DNA of 32,012 nt from Bacillus sp. 7884-1. Lineage in GTDB: Bacteria; Bacillota; Bacilli; Bacillales; Cytobacillaceae. Below, one piece after another: positions 23,084 through 30,875 of the stretch. A model generated the notes under the pieces. It did not search any database. It was not told the origin of the DNA and saw only the letters and a list, made by a program, of their open reading frames with translations. The stretch's first letter is position 1; the number at the start of each line of letters is the position of its first letter. The stretch lies in NCBI RefSeq assembly GCF_002272245.1, contig NZ_NPDD01000220.1:1-32012 (forward strand). The letters are read 5' to 3'. The translations under genes and the position numbers were made by a program.

Positions 23084-24697
23084 CTATTTTTTAACTGACT
23101 CTTCTCGTAAGGCACGACGCAGAATTTTACCGACTTGTGTCTTAGGCAATTGCTCACGAAACTCAACACTTCTTGGAACCTTATAAGCTGCCATATTTTG
23201 CTTACAATATTGAATAACTTCGTCTTCTGTAAGTGTTTGGCCAGCCTTCAAAACGACAAAAGCCTTTACATCTTCTCCACGGTATACATCAGGAACACCA
23301 ATGACTACGGCTTCTTGAACAGCTGGATGCTCATAAAGCACTTCTTCAATATCTCGAGGATAAATATTGAAACCGCTCGCAATAATTAAATCCTTTTTTC
23401 GGTCAACGATATATAAATAACCATCTTCATCTACTTTTGCTATATCCCCAGTGTAGAGCCAGCCATCTCTTAATGTATTGGCTGTTTCTTCCGGCATATT
23501 CCAGTAACCCTTCATAATTTGCGGGCCTTTAATAATCACTTCCCCAAATTCCCCAACTGGAACTTCTTCTAAACCACTGCCCACATCTACAATCTTATAT
23601 TCCGTAGATGGCATCCCAATGCCTACACTTCCTGGTTTACGGTCTGCAAAAGGCGGGTTGCAGTGTGTGGTTGGAGACGCTTCGGAAAGTCCATAGCCTT
23701 CCAAAATCTTTGCTCCTGTTTTTCTTTCAAATTCACGAAGAAGTTCTACTGGCATAGGTGCACTTCCGCTATTACAAGTTTTTATACTATTCAAACCGAA
23801 CTCCTCAGCACGAGGATGATTGGTAATGGCCACATACATGGTCGGAACCCCTGGGAATGTAGTAGGCTGTTCATGCTTAATTGTATTTAATACTTCCTCT
23901 AAATCAAACCGTGGAAGCATTATCGATTCCCCGCCAGTAAAAATGGTTAAGTTCATACAAGCTGTCATTCCAAATACATGGAATAGAGGAATGACCGTTA
24001 AACAGCGATCTTTTCCTAATTCAAATTCATGTTTGAAAAATTCATAGGATTGGAGGACGTTTGCAACGATGTTCCCATGAGTCAACATCGCTCCCTTAGA
24101 CCTCCCTGTTGTGCCGCCTGTATATTGGAGAACAGCAATATCATGCTCCAATTCAATATTTACAGGAGTTACCTGCTCATTGCCAGTTGCTAAGAATTGT
24201 TCAAAGCTGCAATCTGAGGTGAAATCTTGTACAGATGGCTGCAAGCTGACGACAATAATATTTTTTAAGCTAGTTCTTAACTGAACACTTTTTACTCTCG
24301 GATAGAAAGCATCCATGACTACAATAGTTTCTGCTCCAGAGTCATTCAGGATATATTCAAGCTCTCGCTCGACACTCATAGGATTTACTTGAGTCACAAT
24401 TGCACCAGCACCTAACGTGCCATAATAAGAAATGACATATTGCGGGCAGTTCGGAAGCATTAGTGCCACACGTTCTCCCTTTTGAACCTGATTTTGCTGA
24501 AGTGCAGAAGTAAATCCTTGAGAAAGTCCTAATAATTGCTGATAGGTTATTTTTCTTCCATAAAAGGATAGTGCATTATTTGCAGGGTATTTTGCGGTTG
24601 TCTCTTGAAGTATTTCTACTAGATTTTTTTCAGGATTTAAGATTGTTGATGAAATCGAGTCTGGATATTGTGCCATTCCTATCTTCTTTTCAGCCAT
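23084..24697 (-). CDS. Long/medium-chain acyl-CoA ligase (AMP-forming)
   Basis: This adenylate-forming ligase of 537 residues activates a carboxylic acid to its CoA thioester with ATP. Motifs in order are the P-loop-like YTGGTTGRSKGAML (about 192-205), PLFHVFGMT, the GYGLSEASP motif, the TGDIAKVDEDGYLYIVDRKK hinge region, and KTQVGKILRR at the C-terminus with the catalytic Lys. The length and sequence resemble FadD/LcfA-type ligases, but chain length preference is not readable. ATG 24697 is chosen because GGGAGG lies 7 nt upstream; an in-frame start at 24712 lies in the ribosome binding site. It follows the SDR by 29 nt. In this cluster it would load the acid substrate that the kinase, dehydrogenase and hydratase then process. 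Confidence 0.93.
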   Translation of the reverse strand: MAEKKIGMAQYPDSISSTILNPEKNLVEILQETTAKYPANNALSFYGRKITYQQLLGLSQGFTSALQQNQVQKGERVALMLPNCPQYVISYYGTLGAGAIVTQVNPMSVERELEYILNDSGAETIVVMDAFYPRVKSVQLRTSLKNIIVVSLQPSVQDFTSDCSFEQFLATGNEQVTPVNIELEHDIAVLQYTGGTTGRSKGAMLTHGNIVANVLQSYEFFKHEFELGKDRCLTVIPLFHVFGMTACMNLTIFTGGESIMLPRFDLEEVLNTIKHEQPTTFPGVPTMYVAITNHPRAEEFGLNSIKTCNSGSAPMPVELLREFERKTGAKILEGYGLSEASPTTHCNPPFADRKPGSVGIGMPSTEYKIVDVGSGLEEVPVGEFGEVIIKGPQIMKGYWNMPEETANTLRDGWLYTGDIAKVDEDGYLYIVDRKKDLIIASGFNIYPRDIEEVLYEHPAVQEAVVIGVPDVYRGEDVKAFVVLKAGQTLTEDEVIQYCKQNMAAYKVPRSVEFREQLPKTQVGKILRRALREESVKK

Positions 24698-24726
24698 TCT
24701 TTTCCCTCCCAAATTATCAATTAAGG

Positions 24727-25478
24727 TTAAAAAGTAAGTCCTCCACCATCAACGGACACTGTTGCACCTGTAATAAACGATGCTTCATCTGAAGCTAAGA
24801 AGAAAATAGCATTTGCCACTTCATCAGGAGTTCCAATTCTACCCAGCGCATTAGCCTTCGATATAAATGGCCATCTTCTCTCATCTTGCTTCCAGACATC
24901 GATAATTTTTGTATCAATAACCCCAGGAGCAATGGCATTCACACGGATATTGTATTTGCCATACTCAAGTGCTGCATTTTGTGTTAGAAGTACTACACCT
25001 GCCTTTGAGGCATTATAAGCAGCTTGATATTTTTTACCCTTTAATCCTAGTAAACTAGAAGTATTAATAATAAACCGCCGCCTGATTTTTTCATTTCAGG
25101 TATCGCATATTTTATTCCAAGGAATACACCTTTTAAATTGATATCAATTACGTGATCCCATTCTTCCTCTGAAAGATCAACACTTCTTACCTCTGAATGG
25201 CCGATTCCAGCATTGTTAACCAAAATATGCAAGCCGCCAAAAGTATTTATTGTGGTCTTAATAAGATCATTTACCTGATTGGAGTCCTTCACATCTGTTT
25301 TGATAAAAATAGCCTCACCACCAGGTTCTTGAATCAGGCTGACGGTTTCTATCCCGCTAAGTGAATCCAGGTCACAAACAGCCACCTTTGCCCCTTCTTT
25401 CGCAAAGCGAATCGCTGTAGAGCGCCCAATCCCAGAACCCCCGCCGGTTACAATGGCAATTTTTCCTTTCAATTTCAA
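24727..25478 (-). pseudogene. SDR-family oxidoreductase with a -1 frameshift
   Basis: This is a short-chain dehydrogenase/reductase gene of about 250 codons interrupted in the middle. The first part (25478 to about 25075, TTG start) encodes the NAD(P)-binding TGGGSGIG motif, the LVNNAG motif and DINLKGVFLG. It then runs out of frame after KKSGGG and stops at 25047. If one T is restored in the TTT at 25072-25074, the frame continues as GFIINTSSLLGLKG, through the catalytic YNASK, VNAIAPGVIDT and the C-terminal TGATVSVDGG to 24727. Both halves are otherwise intact, so the lesion is either very recent or a sequencing/assembly error in a short homopolymer. The gene lies between the dehydrogenase and ligase genes, and its intact form would oxidise a hydroxyacyl intermediate. 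Confidence 0.85.
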
Positions 25479-25583
25479 GGTACTTCACTGCCTTTCTCCT
25501 AATCTCTCTATCTTTTCTACCATTTCTTTCGACAGCTTTCTTGAGATACCTTCATCTACATATCGAACTTTTTATTATTTATT

Positions 25584-26792
25584 TCATTGATATTTTCTTA
25601 ATTCAAGCTTCGCTATCTGAGCACGGTGCACTTCATCTGGACCGTCTGCAAGTCTCAGAGTCCTAGAATTCGCCCACATTGCTGCAAGTGGAAAATCATC
25701 TGATACACCTGCACCCCCAAAAGCTTGAATCGCCCTGTCAATCACACGTAAAGCCATGTTAGGTGCCACCACTTTAATCATAGCAATCTCTGTTTTCGCC
25801 TCTTTGTTTCCAACAGTATCCATCATATATGCTGCCTTTAGCGTCAATAACCTTGCTTGTTCAATTTCAATCCTTGAATCAGCAATCCATTCCTTAATAA
25901 CCCCTTGACTTGAAAGTGGTCTTCCAAAGGCTTCACGTTCTTGAACGCGCTTACATAAAAGTTCAAGAGCACGCTCCGCTGCACCAATCAATCTCATACA
26001 GTGATGAATTCTTCCAGGTCCTAATCTTCCTTGAGCTATCGCAAATCCTTTACCTTCACCCCACAGAATATTTTCTGCCGGAACTCTCACATTTTCATAA
26101 GAAATTTCAGCATGTCCATGCGGAGCATGATCATAACCGAAAACAGGCAGCATCCTTTCAATTGTCACCCCTGGAGTATCAAGAGGTACAAGAATCATCG
26201 ACTGCTGTTCATGACGGTTTGCATTAAAATCTGTTTTCCCCATTACAATCGCAATTTTACATCTAGGATCTCCAGCGCCAGATGACCACCATTTACGTCC
26301 ATTTATGATATACTCATCACCATCTCTTACAATGCTTGCTTCAATATTTGTTGCATCGGATGAAGCTACCGCCGGTTCAGTCATGGAAAAACAAGAACGA
26401 ATTTCCCCTGCTAGTAGTGGTTTAAGCCATTTTTCCTTCTGGTCCTCTTTACCATAGCGAACAATTACTTCCATATTACCTGTATCAGGTGCACTGCAGT
26501 TAAACACTTCAGGACCAATCATTGAGCGCCCCATTATTTCGCAAAGCGGAGCATATTCTAAGTTCGTTAAACCTGCTCCATATTCACTTTCTGGTAGAAA
26601 TAAGTTCCAGAGACCAGCAGCCTTTGCTTTGTCCTTTAAGTCCTCCATTACCTGAGGGACAGCACTCCACCGATTTTCCAGCTCGTTTAATTGCTGCTCA
26701 TACACTTTTTCATTCGGATATACGTGTTCTTCCATGAAGTTTGTCAGCTTTGTCTGTAACTCTTTCACTTTAGCAGAATATAAAAATTCCAT
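25584..26792 (-). CDS. Acyl-CoA dehydrogenase, ACAD10/11-like
   Basis: This is an FAD-dependent acyl-CoA dehydrogenase of 402 residues. The N-terminal helical domain has [19 protein letters not shown]. The middle domain shows [15 protein letters not shown] (FAD-contacting) and [18 protein letters not shown]. The C-terminal domain has [28 protein letters not shown] and [15 protein letters not shown], ending with [10 protein letters not shown]. The WWSSGAGD and DGPDEVHR forms are typical of the group near ACAD10/ACAD11 and LvaC. The APH-like kinase gene in the same cluster supports this. It is the first gene of the cluster, with a TATAAT promoter and a palindromic operator directly upstream. 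The ATG follows AAAGGGTGAAG. Confidence 0.93.
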   Translation of the reverse strand: MEFLYSAKVKELQTKLTNFMEEHVYPNEKVYEQQLNELENRWSAVPQVMEDLKDKAKAAGLWNLFLPESEYGAGLTNLEYAPLCEIMGRSMIGPEVFNCSAPDTGNMEVIVRYGKEDQKEKWLKPLLAGEIRSCFSMTEPAVASSDATNIEASIVRDGDEYIINGRKWWSSGAGDPRCKIAIVMGKTDFNANRHEQQSMILVPLDTPGVTIERMLPVFGYDHAPHGHAEISYENVRVPAENILWGEGKGFAIAQGRLGPGRIHHCMRLIGAAERALELLCKRVQEREAFGRPLSSQGVIKEWIADSRIEIEQARLLTLKAAYMMDTVGNKEAKTEIAMIKVVAPNMALRVIDRAIQAFGGAGVSDDFPLAAMWANSRTLRLADGPDEVHRAQIAKLELRKYQ

Positions 26793-26810
26793 TCACTTCA
26801 CCCTTTCATA

Positions 26811-26830
26811 CATACTAACCAGTTGGTATG
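26811..26830. promoter_or_regulatory. 20-bp palindromic TetR-type operator
   Basis: CATACTAACCAGTTGGTATG is a near-perfect palindrome (8 of 10 symmetric pairs match), lying between the promoter at 26842-26869 and the dehydrogenase start. The size and symmetry fit a TetR-family dimer, and the cluster encodes one. A roadblock type of repression is inferred. Confidence 0.7.
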
Positions 26831-26841
26831 CCACAATTACT

Positions 26842-26869
26842 ATTATACCTCCAAACAATAAATATTCAA
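26842..26869 (-). promoter_or_regulatory. Sigma-A promoter of the acyl-CoA catabolic cluster
   Basis: TTGAAT (26864-26869) and TATAAT (26842-26847) on the minus strand are spaced by 16 nt. The predicted start near 26835 lies just upstream of the palindrome at 26811-26830. Confidence 0.75.
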
Positions 26870-26902
26870 ATTTATTTCTAAATATTCTAACAAATCAATA
26901 AT

Positions 26903-27097
26903 TTAGTATCTCTTTATACCCATTTTTTGCTTTTTCATTAATTCATGTGATTTTTCTATGATATCAGTTAGTACATCACCTTTATATACTCTGCCTAATT
27001 TAAGGTTTTCTTGATAGTATTCAACAATTTCGTCCAGTTTATCAGAGGTTTCTTTTGAGATCCTTACATTTAATTGTATTCTTCCGTTTTCAGCCAA
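26903..27097 (-). CDS. Small ribbon-helix-helix-like protein, 64 aa
   Basis: The 64-residue product begins MAENGRIQLNVRISKETSDKL, a beta strand followed by a helix as in Arc/CopG/MetJ ribbon-helix-helix proteins. It continues with a second helix (VYKGDVLTDIIEKSHELMKK). It would be a small dimeric DNA-binding protein; targets are unknown. The start is taken as TTG 27097, which has AGGAG 8 nt upstream. The ATG at 27115 precedes that site and is unlikely to be used. No toxin partner is adjacent, since the next gene is the divergent vanW-like gene, so a toxin-antitoxin label is not supported. The gene lies between the catabolic cluster promoter and that divergent gene and may control either or neither. 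Confidence 0.75.
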   Translation of the reverse strand: MAENGRIQLNVRISKETSDKLDEIVEYYQENLKLGRVYKGDVLTDIIEKSHELMKKQKMGIKRY

Positions 27098-27315
27098 GGG
27101 AGACACTCCTATCATTTAAATAGCAAACTGCTAGCACTTTGCGAAATTCGTGTTATTACTTGATTATATACTATTTTTCTACACTTTTTTTCAATCAAAC
27201 ATAAAAAAAAGAGGGACGCTTGTATGTAAATTCACTGCCAAAAATTATTTAGGTTAGTTTCTTACATAAAAATACAAATTTTGCCTCAAATTATCATGAG
27301 GGAGGTTTGTGCTAT

Positions 27316-28197
27316 ATGAGTCTTACATGGTTATTTACTTTTTTATTTATGATTCAGCAAATAACACCTCAAGCGGGTTTGGAAATAACAAGAGAAGGAA
27401 AACCTATTTCTACAATAAATAGAGAAGATTACGCTGTAGGTAATCCCAGTCAATTTATTTTGGATACAAAAAAATATAATGAATTGTTAAATCATTTAGA
27501 AAAACAGTTATCTGTGATACCAAAAAATGCAAAGCTGGATCAGCATGGAAATATTATTCCTGAGCAGGTTGGTCTGAGCGTTAATCGACAAGCTTTTACA
27601 GAAAGCTTCTATTCCTTTTTTTTTGTACAGAACAAATCAACATTAGAAATACCTATGTATCCTGTTTATCCAAAAGTGGATAGTGAATTACTTTCTGATA
27701 TCCGCAGTATTCGAATTGGTCGTTACATTACTTCTTTTAATCCTAGGAATAAAAAGCGATCACACAATATTCAATTGGCAGTCGAAGCAATTAATAATCA
27801 TGTTGTTTTTCCTGGTGAAACATTTTCATTTAATGCTGTAGTAGGCAAGCGGACAACTGAGAAGGGATATGAAAAAGCTAAAGTGATTGTCAGAGGTGAA
27901 TATGCCGAAGACATCGGCGGAGGAATATGTCAGGTTTCTTCAACATTATTTAATGCCGTAGATAACGCAGGGCTGAAAATCGTTCAGCGTTTTTCTCACA
28001 GCAGACATGTCCCCTATATTCCACCCGGACGTGATGCAACCGTAAGCTGGTACGGTCCTGATTTTGAATTTAAGAATATGTACAATCAACCCATCTTAAT
28101 CCAAGCTAGAACACTTGGGAATCTTTTAGTCATTAAACTATATTCCTCAGAGGTCATTGAATATAAGCCCAAGAAAGTTCCCTTCCCGGCACTTTGA
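27316..28197 (+). CDS. VanW family protein, secreted
   Basis: This is an exported protein of 293 residues with a C-terminal VanW domain (about 140-275). Its motifs include NHVVFPGETFSFNAVVG, TEKGYEKAKVIV, DIGGGICQVSSTLFNA and HSRHVPYIPPGRDATVSW. VanW was first noted in VanB-type vancomycin resistance operons, but it is common in Bacillaceae (YoaR-like proteins) without any resistance genes. Its biochemical role is unknown and presumed to be cell-wall related. The N-terminus (SLTWLFTFLFMIQQ) is a short signal or anchor segment. ATG 27316 lies 10 nt after GGGAGG; an in-frame TTG at 27307 is only 1 nt from it. The gene is monocistronic with a terminator at 28198-28227. No van genes are nearby. 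Confidence 0.88.
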   Translation: MSLTWLFTFLFMIQQITPQAGLEITREGKPISTINREDYAVGNPSQFILDTKKYNELLNHLEKQLSVIPKNAKLDQHGNIIPEQVGLSVNRQAFTESFYSFFFVQNKSTLEIPMYPVYPKVDSELLSDIRSIRIGRYITSFNPRNKKRSHNIQLAVEAINNHVVFPGETFSFNAVVGKRTTEKGYEKAKVIVRGEYAEDIGGGICQVSSTLFNAVDNAGLKIVQRFSHSRHVPYIPPGRDATVSWYGPDFEFKNMYNQPILIQARTLGNLLVIKLYSSEVIEYKPKKVPFPAL

Positions 28198-28227
28198 AAA
28201 AGCCCGCATTGTATGCGGACTTTTTTT
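28198..28227. terminator. Intrinsic terminator of the vanW-family gene
   Basis: AAAGCCCGCAT and ATGCGGACTTT pair around a short TTGT loop with one internal mismatch and end in seven T on the plus strand. The A-run on the other arm lets it also serve the convergent small gene that ends at 28226. Confidence 0.85.
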
Positions 28228-28495
28228 ATCGATTTTTATCATTTCTTAGTGCACTAGCTAATAACTCTTCTGAGAATTCAGCTAGTGCAGTGTTACTCAT
28301 GCCATTTAAGTTAGTTTTGGGTGTGAAGCTTTGGACCACATCTTGAAAAGGCACTGCAATATTTTTTCGTTTTCCTCTTTTTAGACCAAAAACGGCGGCA
28401 CTTATTCCGACTCCAAGTAGAGATGCCCACAAGGCCCCCCTGCTCTTTCGTTTCTTACCAAACATATTAAAAAACGGCATTATCCTATTTCTCAT
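28226..28495 (-). CDS. Small hypothetical protein, 89 aa
   Basis: The protein is short and basic. MRNRIMPFFNMFGKKRKSRG is followed by a single hydrophobic stretch (ALWASLLGVGISAAVFGL, about 21-38) and then KRGKRK. The C-terminal half is soluble and ends EELLASALRNDKNR. The hydrophobic-then-basic pattern recalls the DUF3918/YrzQ group of tiny Bacillus proteins, though I am not confident of that. ATG 28495 is 8 nt from AAGGAG and is preferred over an in-frame codon at 28504. It is convergent with the vanW-family gene and is probably transcribed alone. No function can be assigned. Confidence 0.65.
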   Translation of the reverse strand: MRNRIMPFFNMFGKKRKSRGALWASLLGVGISAAVFGLKRGKRKNIAVPFQDVVQSFTPKTNLNGMSNTALAEFSEELLASALRNDKNR

Positions 28496-28641
28496 CCAAA
28501 GCACTCCTTTTTCTAACGTAAGAATGGAAAGTAAAATGACCCTTCCATTAGCTTAATCTTTACATTTAAGGTGAGAATATGATTGGGAAACTACTGGTGA
28601 AATGTTATTTGTTTACAGTAAATATTTTGGTTATCAAAACG

Positions 28642-29133
28642 TTATATCTTCTTGATTCTTATAGGGCTCACCATAAGAATCGATAGGAGTATGGTTATGA
28701 ATGTATTACTGTATAGAAAAATTCCCATGCAAGCCATTAACAGCCCAGCAGCCGTAATTGGCATACCCATAAAGTAACCTCTGGTTGGCTTTACATTGAA
28801 TTTCGCTAAGCGTAATGCTCCCATCGTTGGAAATAGCATAAATGCAATAGTCGTGAAAAGTGATGATGGTTCTAATGAGTAAAATAATAGCGCTGGTGCC
28901 ACTCCAAGACTGACAATATCAGCTAATGAATCCAATTCAACTCCAAATTCACTATTCACTTTCAGCCTTCTTGCCAAGCGGCCATCAAAAAAGTCAAATA
29001 TTGCTGATAAGAATATAAACATTGATGCCATTTGTAAATATCCATTCATATTAAAGGTAATCGAAAAAACACCAGATAATAAGTTCCCAATGGTAAATAA
29101 ATTTGGTACTGCCTTAACCAAATGGTTTAACAA
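28642..29133 (-). CDS. pssA: CDP-diacylglycerol--serine O-phosphatidyltransferase (PssA)
   Basis: This integral membrane enzyme makes phosphatidylserine, the precursor of phosphatidylethanolamine, from CDP-diacylglycerol and L-serine. The CDP-alcohol phosphatidyltransferase signature is complete: D47-xx-D50-G51-xx-A54-R55, then eight residues, G64, three residues, D68, three residues, D72. The 163 residues have about five membrane helices and match the small Bacillus-type PssA (about 177 residues), slightly shorter at the C-terminus (SPIRIKKI). It starts at TTG 29133 with GGGGGGAT 6 nt upstream. In B. subtilis pssA is followed by ybfM and psd. Here the next minus-strand gene is the unrelated small gene at 28226-28495, so psd is elsewhere or absent. 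Confidence 0.93.
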   Translation of the reverse strand: MLNHLVKAVPNLFTIGNLLSGVFSITFNMNGYLQMASMFIFLSAIFDFFDGRLARRLKVNSEFGVELDSLADIVSLGVAPALLFYSLEPSSLFTTIAFMLFPTMGALRLAKFNVKPTRGYFMGMPITAAGLLMACMGIFLYSNTFITILLSILMVSPIRIKKI

Positions 29134-29208
29134 GCAGATCCCCCCTTTTTAGAACAATCCTTCCGACCCAATCATTTCTTCTATAGTCTGCACCATTTAT
29201 AATAAAGT

Positions 29209-29235
29209 GAATCTAGGACTAGGACAGGTATTATA
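29209..29235 (+). promoter_or_regulatory. Possible sigma-G promoter of csgA
   Basis: GAATC (29209-29213), 15 spacer bases and TATTATA (29229-29235) match the sigma-G pattern gnATR-N15-cATnnTA with two deviations. B. subtilis csgA is a forespore sigma-G gene, which makes this reading attractive. Confidence 0.4.
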
Positions 29236-29281
29236 AATCCCATTTCGTCAAAAGATAAATGTGAAAGGATGGTTGACTTAA

Positions 29282-29533
29282 ATGGATAAAACATTGGGCT
29301 ATTTACGTGAAATATTATCAAATTACAGTGATCAACATTCTGAAGGGAAACAATTATATCGCAAATTATCTGAAGGAAAGTTTAGTTCTGAAGGTGATTT
29401 TGTGAGACAGTTAAGCCAAAAGGAGATTGATTTTTTAAACGAAATGCTTCCTCAAGAAATTAATTATGCAAAGGAAGAACAAGATAAAAAAAGGGCTCAT
29501 GAATTAAATGAAGTATTCGAACTGCTATTTTAG
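29282..29533 (+). CDS. csgA: Sporulation protein CsgA
   Basis: This is a small forespore protein of 83 residues. It matches B. subtilis CsgA (sigma-G-controlled, about 82 residues) at MDKTLGYLREILSN, FLNEMLPQEINYAKEEQD and the C-terminal KRAHELNEVFELLF. It is helical, acidic and has no membrane segment; its molecular role is not known. The ATG follows AAAGGATGG at 9 nt. It is monocistronic, divergent from pssA, with a terminator at 29547-29585 and a possible sigma-G promoter at 29209-29235. Its presence is the clearest single sign in the window that the organism forms endospores. Confidence 0.88.
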   Translation: MDKTLGYLREILSNYSDQHSEGKQLYRKLSEGKFSSEGDFVRQLSQKEIDFLNEMLPQEINYAKEEQDKKRAHELNEVFELLF

Positions 29534-29546
29534 ACTTTGGCTACAT

Positions 29547-29585
29547 AAAAGGGAGATGTTAGTTGAAAACTAACATCTCCCTTTT
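29547..29585 (+). terminator. Intrinsic terminator of csgA, 18-bp stem
   Basis: AAAAGGGAGATGTTAGTT (29547-29564) pairs perfectly with 29568-29585 across GAA, and the right arm ends CCCTTTT. The U-run is short, but the stem is very stable and starts 13 nt after the csgA stop. Confidence 0.75.
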
Positions 29586-29619
29586 GGGAAATAAATAAAA
29601 AGGCAGTTAATTATTTCCC
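29586..29619. repeat. Second inverted repeat next to the csgA terminator
   Basis: GGGAAATAA (29586-29594) and TTATTTCCC (29611-29619) are exact reverse complements around a 16-nt loop. It directly abuts the csgA terminator and has no U-run. Its role is unknown. Confidence 0.4.
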
Positions 29620-29700
29620 AGGTAAGCGCATACAACGACAAAAATTGAGGTTAATCAAGCACCAATTCTTCACCAAACGACAGAATGTGAGTTAATTTTA

Positions 29701-29730
29701 AAGGGATTGCCTTGAACCGACAATCCCCTT
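29701..29730 (-). terminator. Probable terminator of the SPFH-RHH operon
   Basis: On the minus strand AAGGGGATTG and CAATCCCTT pair around an 11-nt loop, followed by TAAAATT rather than a clean U-run. It lies 14 nt after the stop at 29745. Confidence 0.45.
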
Positions 29731-29744
29731 AATTCCAAGGCATA

Positions 29745-29933
29745 TTATTCCTCTTTACTGCCCTTACCTCTATTTTTTTTAAGTCTGCCTGAATCCTTTA
29801 AACTTTTTTTAATGAGCAGTTCTATTTGTGCATTTACACTTCGGAATTCATCCTCTGCCCATTTCTCTAGTGCATCATAGATTTCTTGATCAATGCGCAG
29901 TAAAAATCTTTTCTTCTCAGCCACTTTTGTCAC
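29745..29933 (-). CDS. Arc-like ribbon-helix-helix protein paired with SPFH gene, 62 aa
   Basis: This small protein has an N-terminal Arc/MetJ-type pattern: KKRFLLRIDQEIYDALEKWA (strand, then helix A) and FRSVNAQIELLIKKSLKD (helix B). A basic tail follows (GRLKKNRGKGSKEE). A DNA-binding dimer is expected. It begins 4 nt after the SPFH stop codon at GTG 29933, and the AAGG of its weak ribosome binding site overlaps that stop, so translation is probably coupled. A second GTG at 29924 is an alternative start. I recall SPFH genes in other Gram-positive genomes with a small RHH gene behind them. No toxin-like gene is adjacent, so a regulatory role for its own operon is the simpler reading. Confidence 0.75.
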   Translation of the reverse strand: MTKVAEKKRFLLRIDQEIYDALEKWAEDEFRSVNAQIELLIKKSLKDSGRLKKNRGKGSKEE

Positions 29934-29937
29934 AACC

Positions 29938-30804
29938 TTAATAGATACTACCTGTATTGATAATCGGCTGACTACCCTTATCGGAAACTAAAGCTACCAT
30001 TAAATTATTTACCATTTGTGCTTTCTTTTCTTCATCAAGATCTACAATTCCTTCTGTGCTCAGTTGGTCGATTGCAGATTTAACCATTGAAACGGCTCCC
30101 TCAACAATTACTTTCCTAGCAGCTAACACGGCTTTCGCCTGTTGTCTTTGCAGCATTGCATGTGCAATTTCACTGGAATAAGCTAAATGCATAATTCTTG
30201 CTTCTATTATTTCCACACCAGCCAGATGCAGCCTTTCTTGCAGATCTCTTGTTAATTCGTCCGCAACTTCATCTGAATGCTGTCGTAAAGAGATTTCATA
30301 ATCGTTATTAAAATTATCGTACGGGTACTGACTTGCTATATGGCGTAATCCCGTTTCACTTTGAGTATGAACGAATTCTTTGTAATCTTCAACATCGAAA
30401 ACCGCTTTTGCGGAGTCAAACACCTTATAGACGACTACTGCGGCAATTTCAATCGGATTTCCTTCCAAATCGTTTACTTTTAATTTGTCACTGTTAAAAT
30501 TAATCACTCTAAGTGATACATTTTTTCTGATGGTTAACGGGACCGATAACCAGAATCCCTCTTGCTTTATTACTCCAAGATAGCTTCCAAAAAGCGTAAA
30601 TACCTTTGCTTGATTTGGTTGAATAATGGTAAACCCTGAAATAATTAGGACTGTTATGATTAGTGATACAAATGAAACAATTACCATAATAAAGCTTTCT
30701 GTTAAAATAAATTGTCTGAAGCAAAATACTGTTAGTGCACCAAATAAAAGGAAGAGAATAACACCAATAACCCCGTTCAATTTAAACATTTCTTTTTCTT
30801 TCAA
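29938..30804 (-). CDS. SPFH/Band 7 (stomatin/prohibitin-like) membrane protein
   Basis: This is a 288-residue SPFH-domain protein. Two N-terminal hydrophobic segments (about 9-28 and 35-56) are followed by FTIIQPNQAKVFTLFGSYLGV (start of the SPFH domain), VVVYKVFDSAKAVF and an amphipathic helical tail. The tail includes RDLQERLHLAGVEIIEARI, AMLQRQQAKAVLAARK and a C-terminal acidic part. SPFH proteins oligomerise at membranes and scaffold microdomains or proteases. This protein is not FloA or FloT by its lack of their long repeated coiled coil. TTG 30804 is chosen because AAGGGAG lies 8 nt upstream; a GTG at 30813 overlaps that site. It forms a two-gene operon with the ribbon-helix-helix gene. 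Confidence 0.88.
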   Translation of the reverse strand: MKEKEMFKLNGVIGVILFLLFGALTVFCFRQFILTESFIMVIVSFVSLIITVLIISGFTIIQPNQAKVFTLFGSYLGVIKQEGFWLSVPLTIRKNVSLRVINFNSDKLKVNDLEGNPIEIAAVVVYKVFDSAKAVFDVEDYKEFVHTQSETGLRHIASQYPYDNFNNDYEISLRQHSDEVADELTRDLQERLHLAGVEIIEARIMHLAYSSEIAHAMLQRQQAKAVLAARKVIVEGAVSMVKSAIDQLSTEGIVDLDEEKKAQMVNNLMVALVSDKGSQPIINTGSIY

Positions 30805-30875
30805 ACCAACCACTCCCTTAAAACGAGTTTTTATCTACTATCATTATGATATCACTTTAATATCGAAAAGACCAT

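Noticed and set aside
22987..23169. Longer N-terminus of the TetR regulator, overlapping the ligase gene
   Set aside because: The extra 61 residues do not resemble TetR proteins, lack a ribosome binding site and include the promoter at 23024-23050.
26903..27097. Antitoxin of a toxin-antitoxin pair
   Set aside because: It has a ribbon-helix-helix fold, but no toxin-like ORF is adjacent on either side.
27316..28197. Vancomycin resistance locus
   Set aside because: VanW-domain proteins are widespread; no vanH, vanA/B, vanX or vanRS genes are near.
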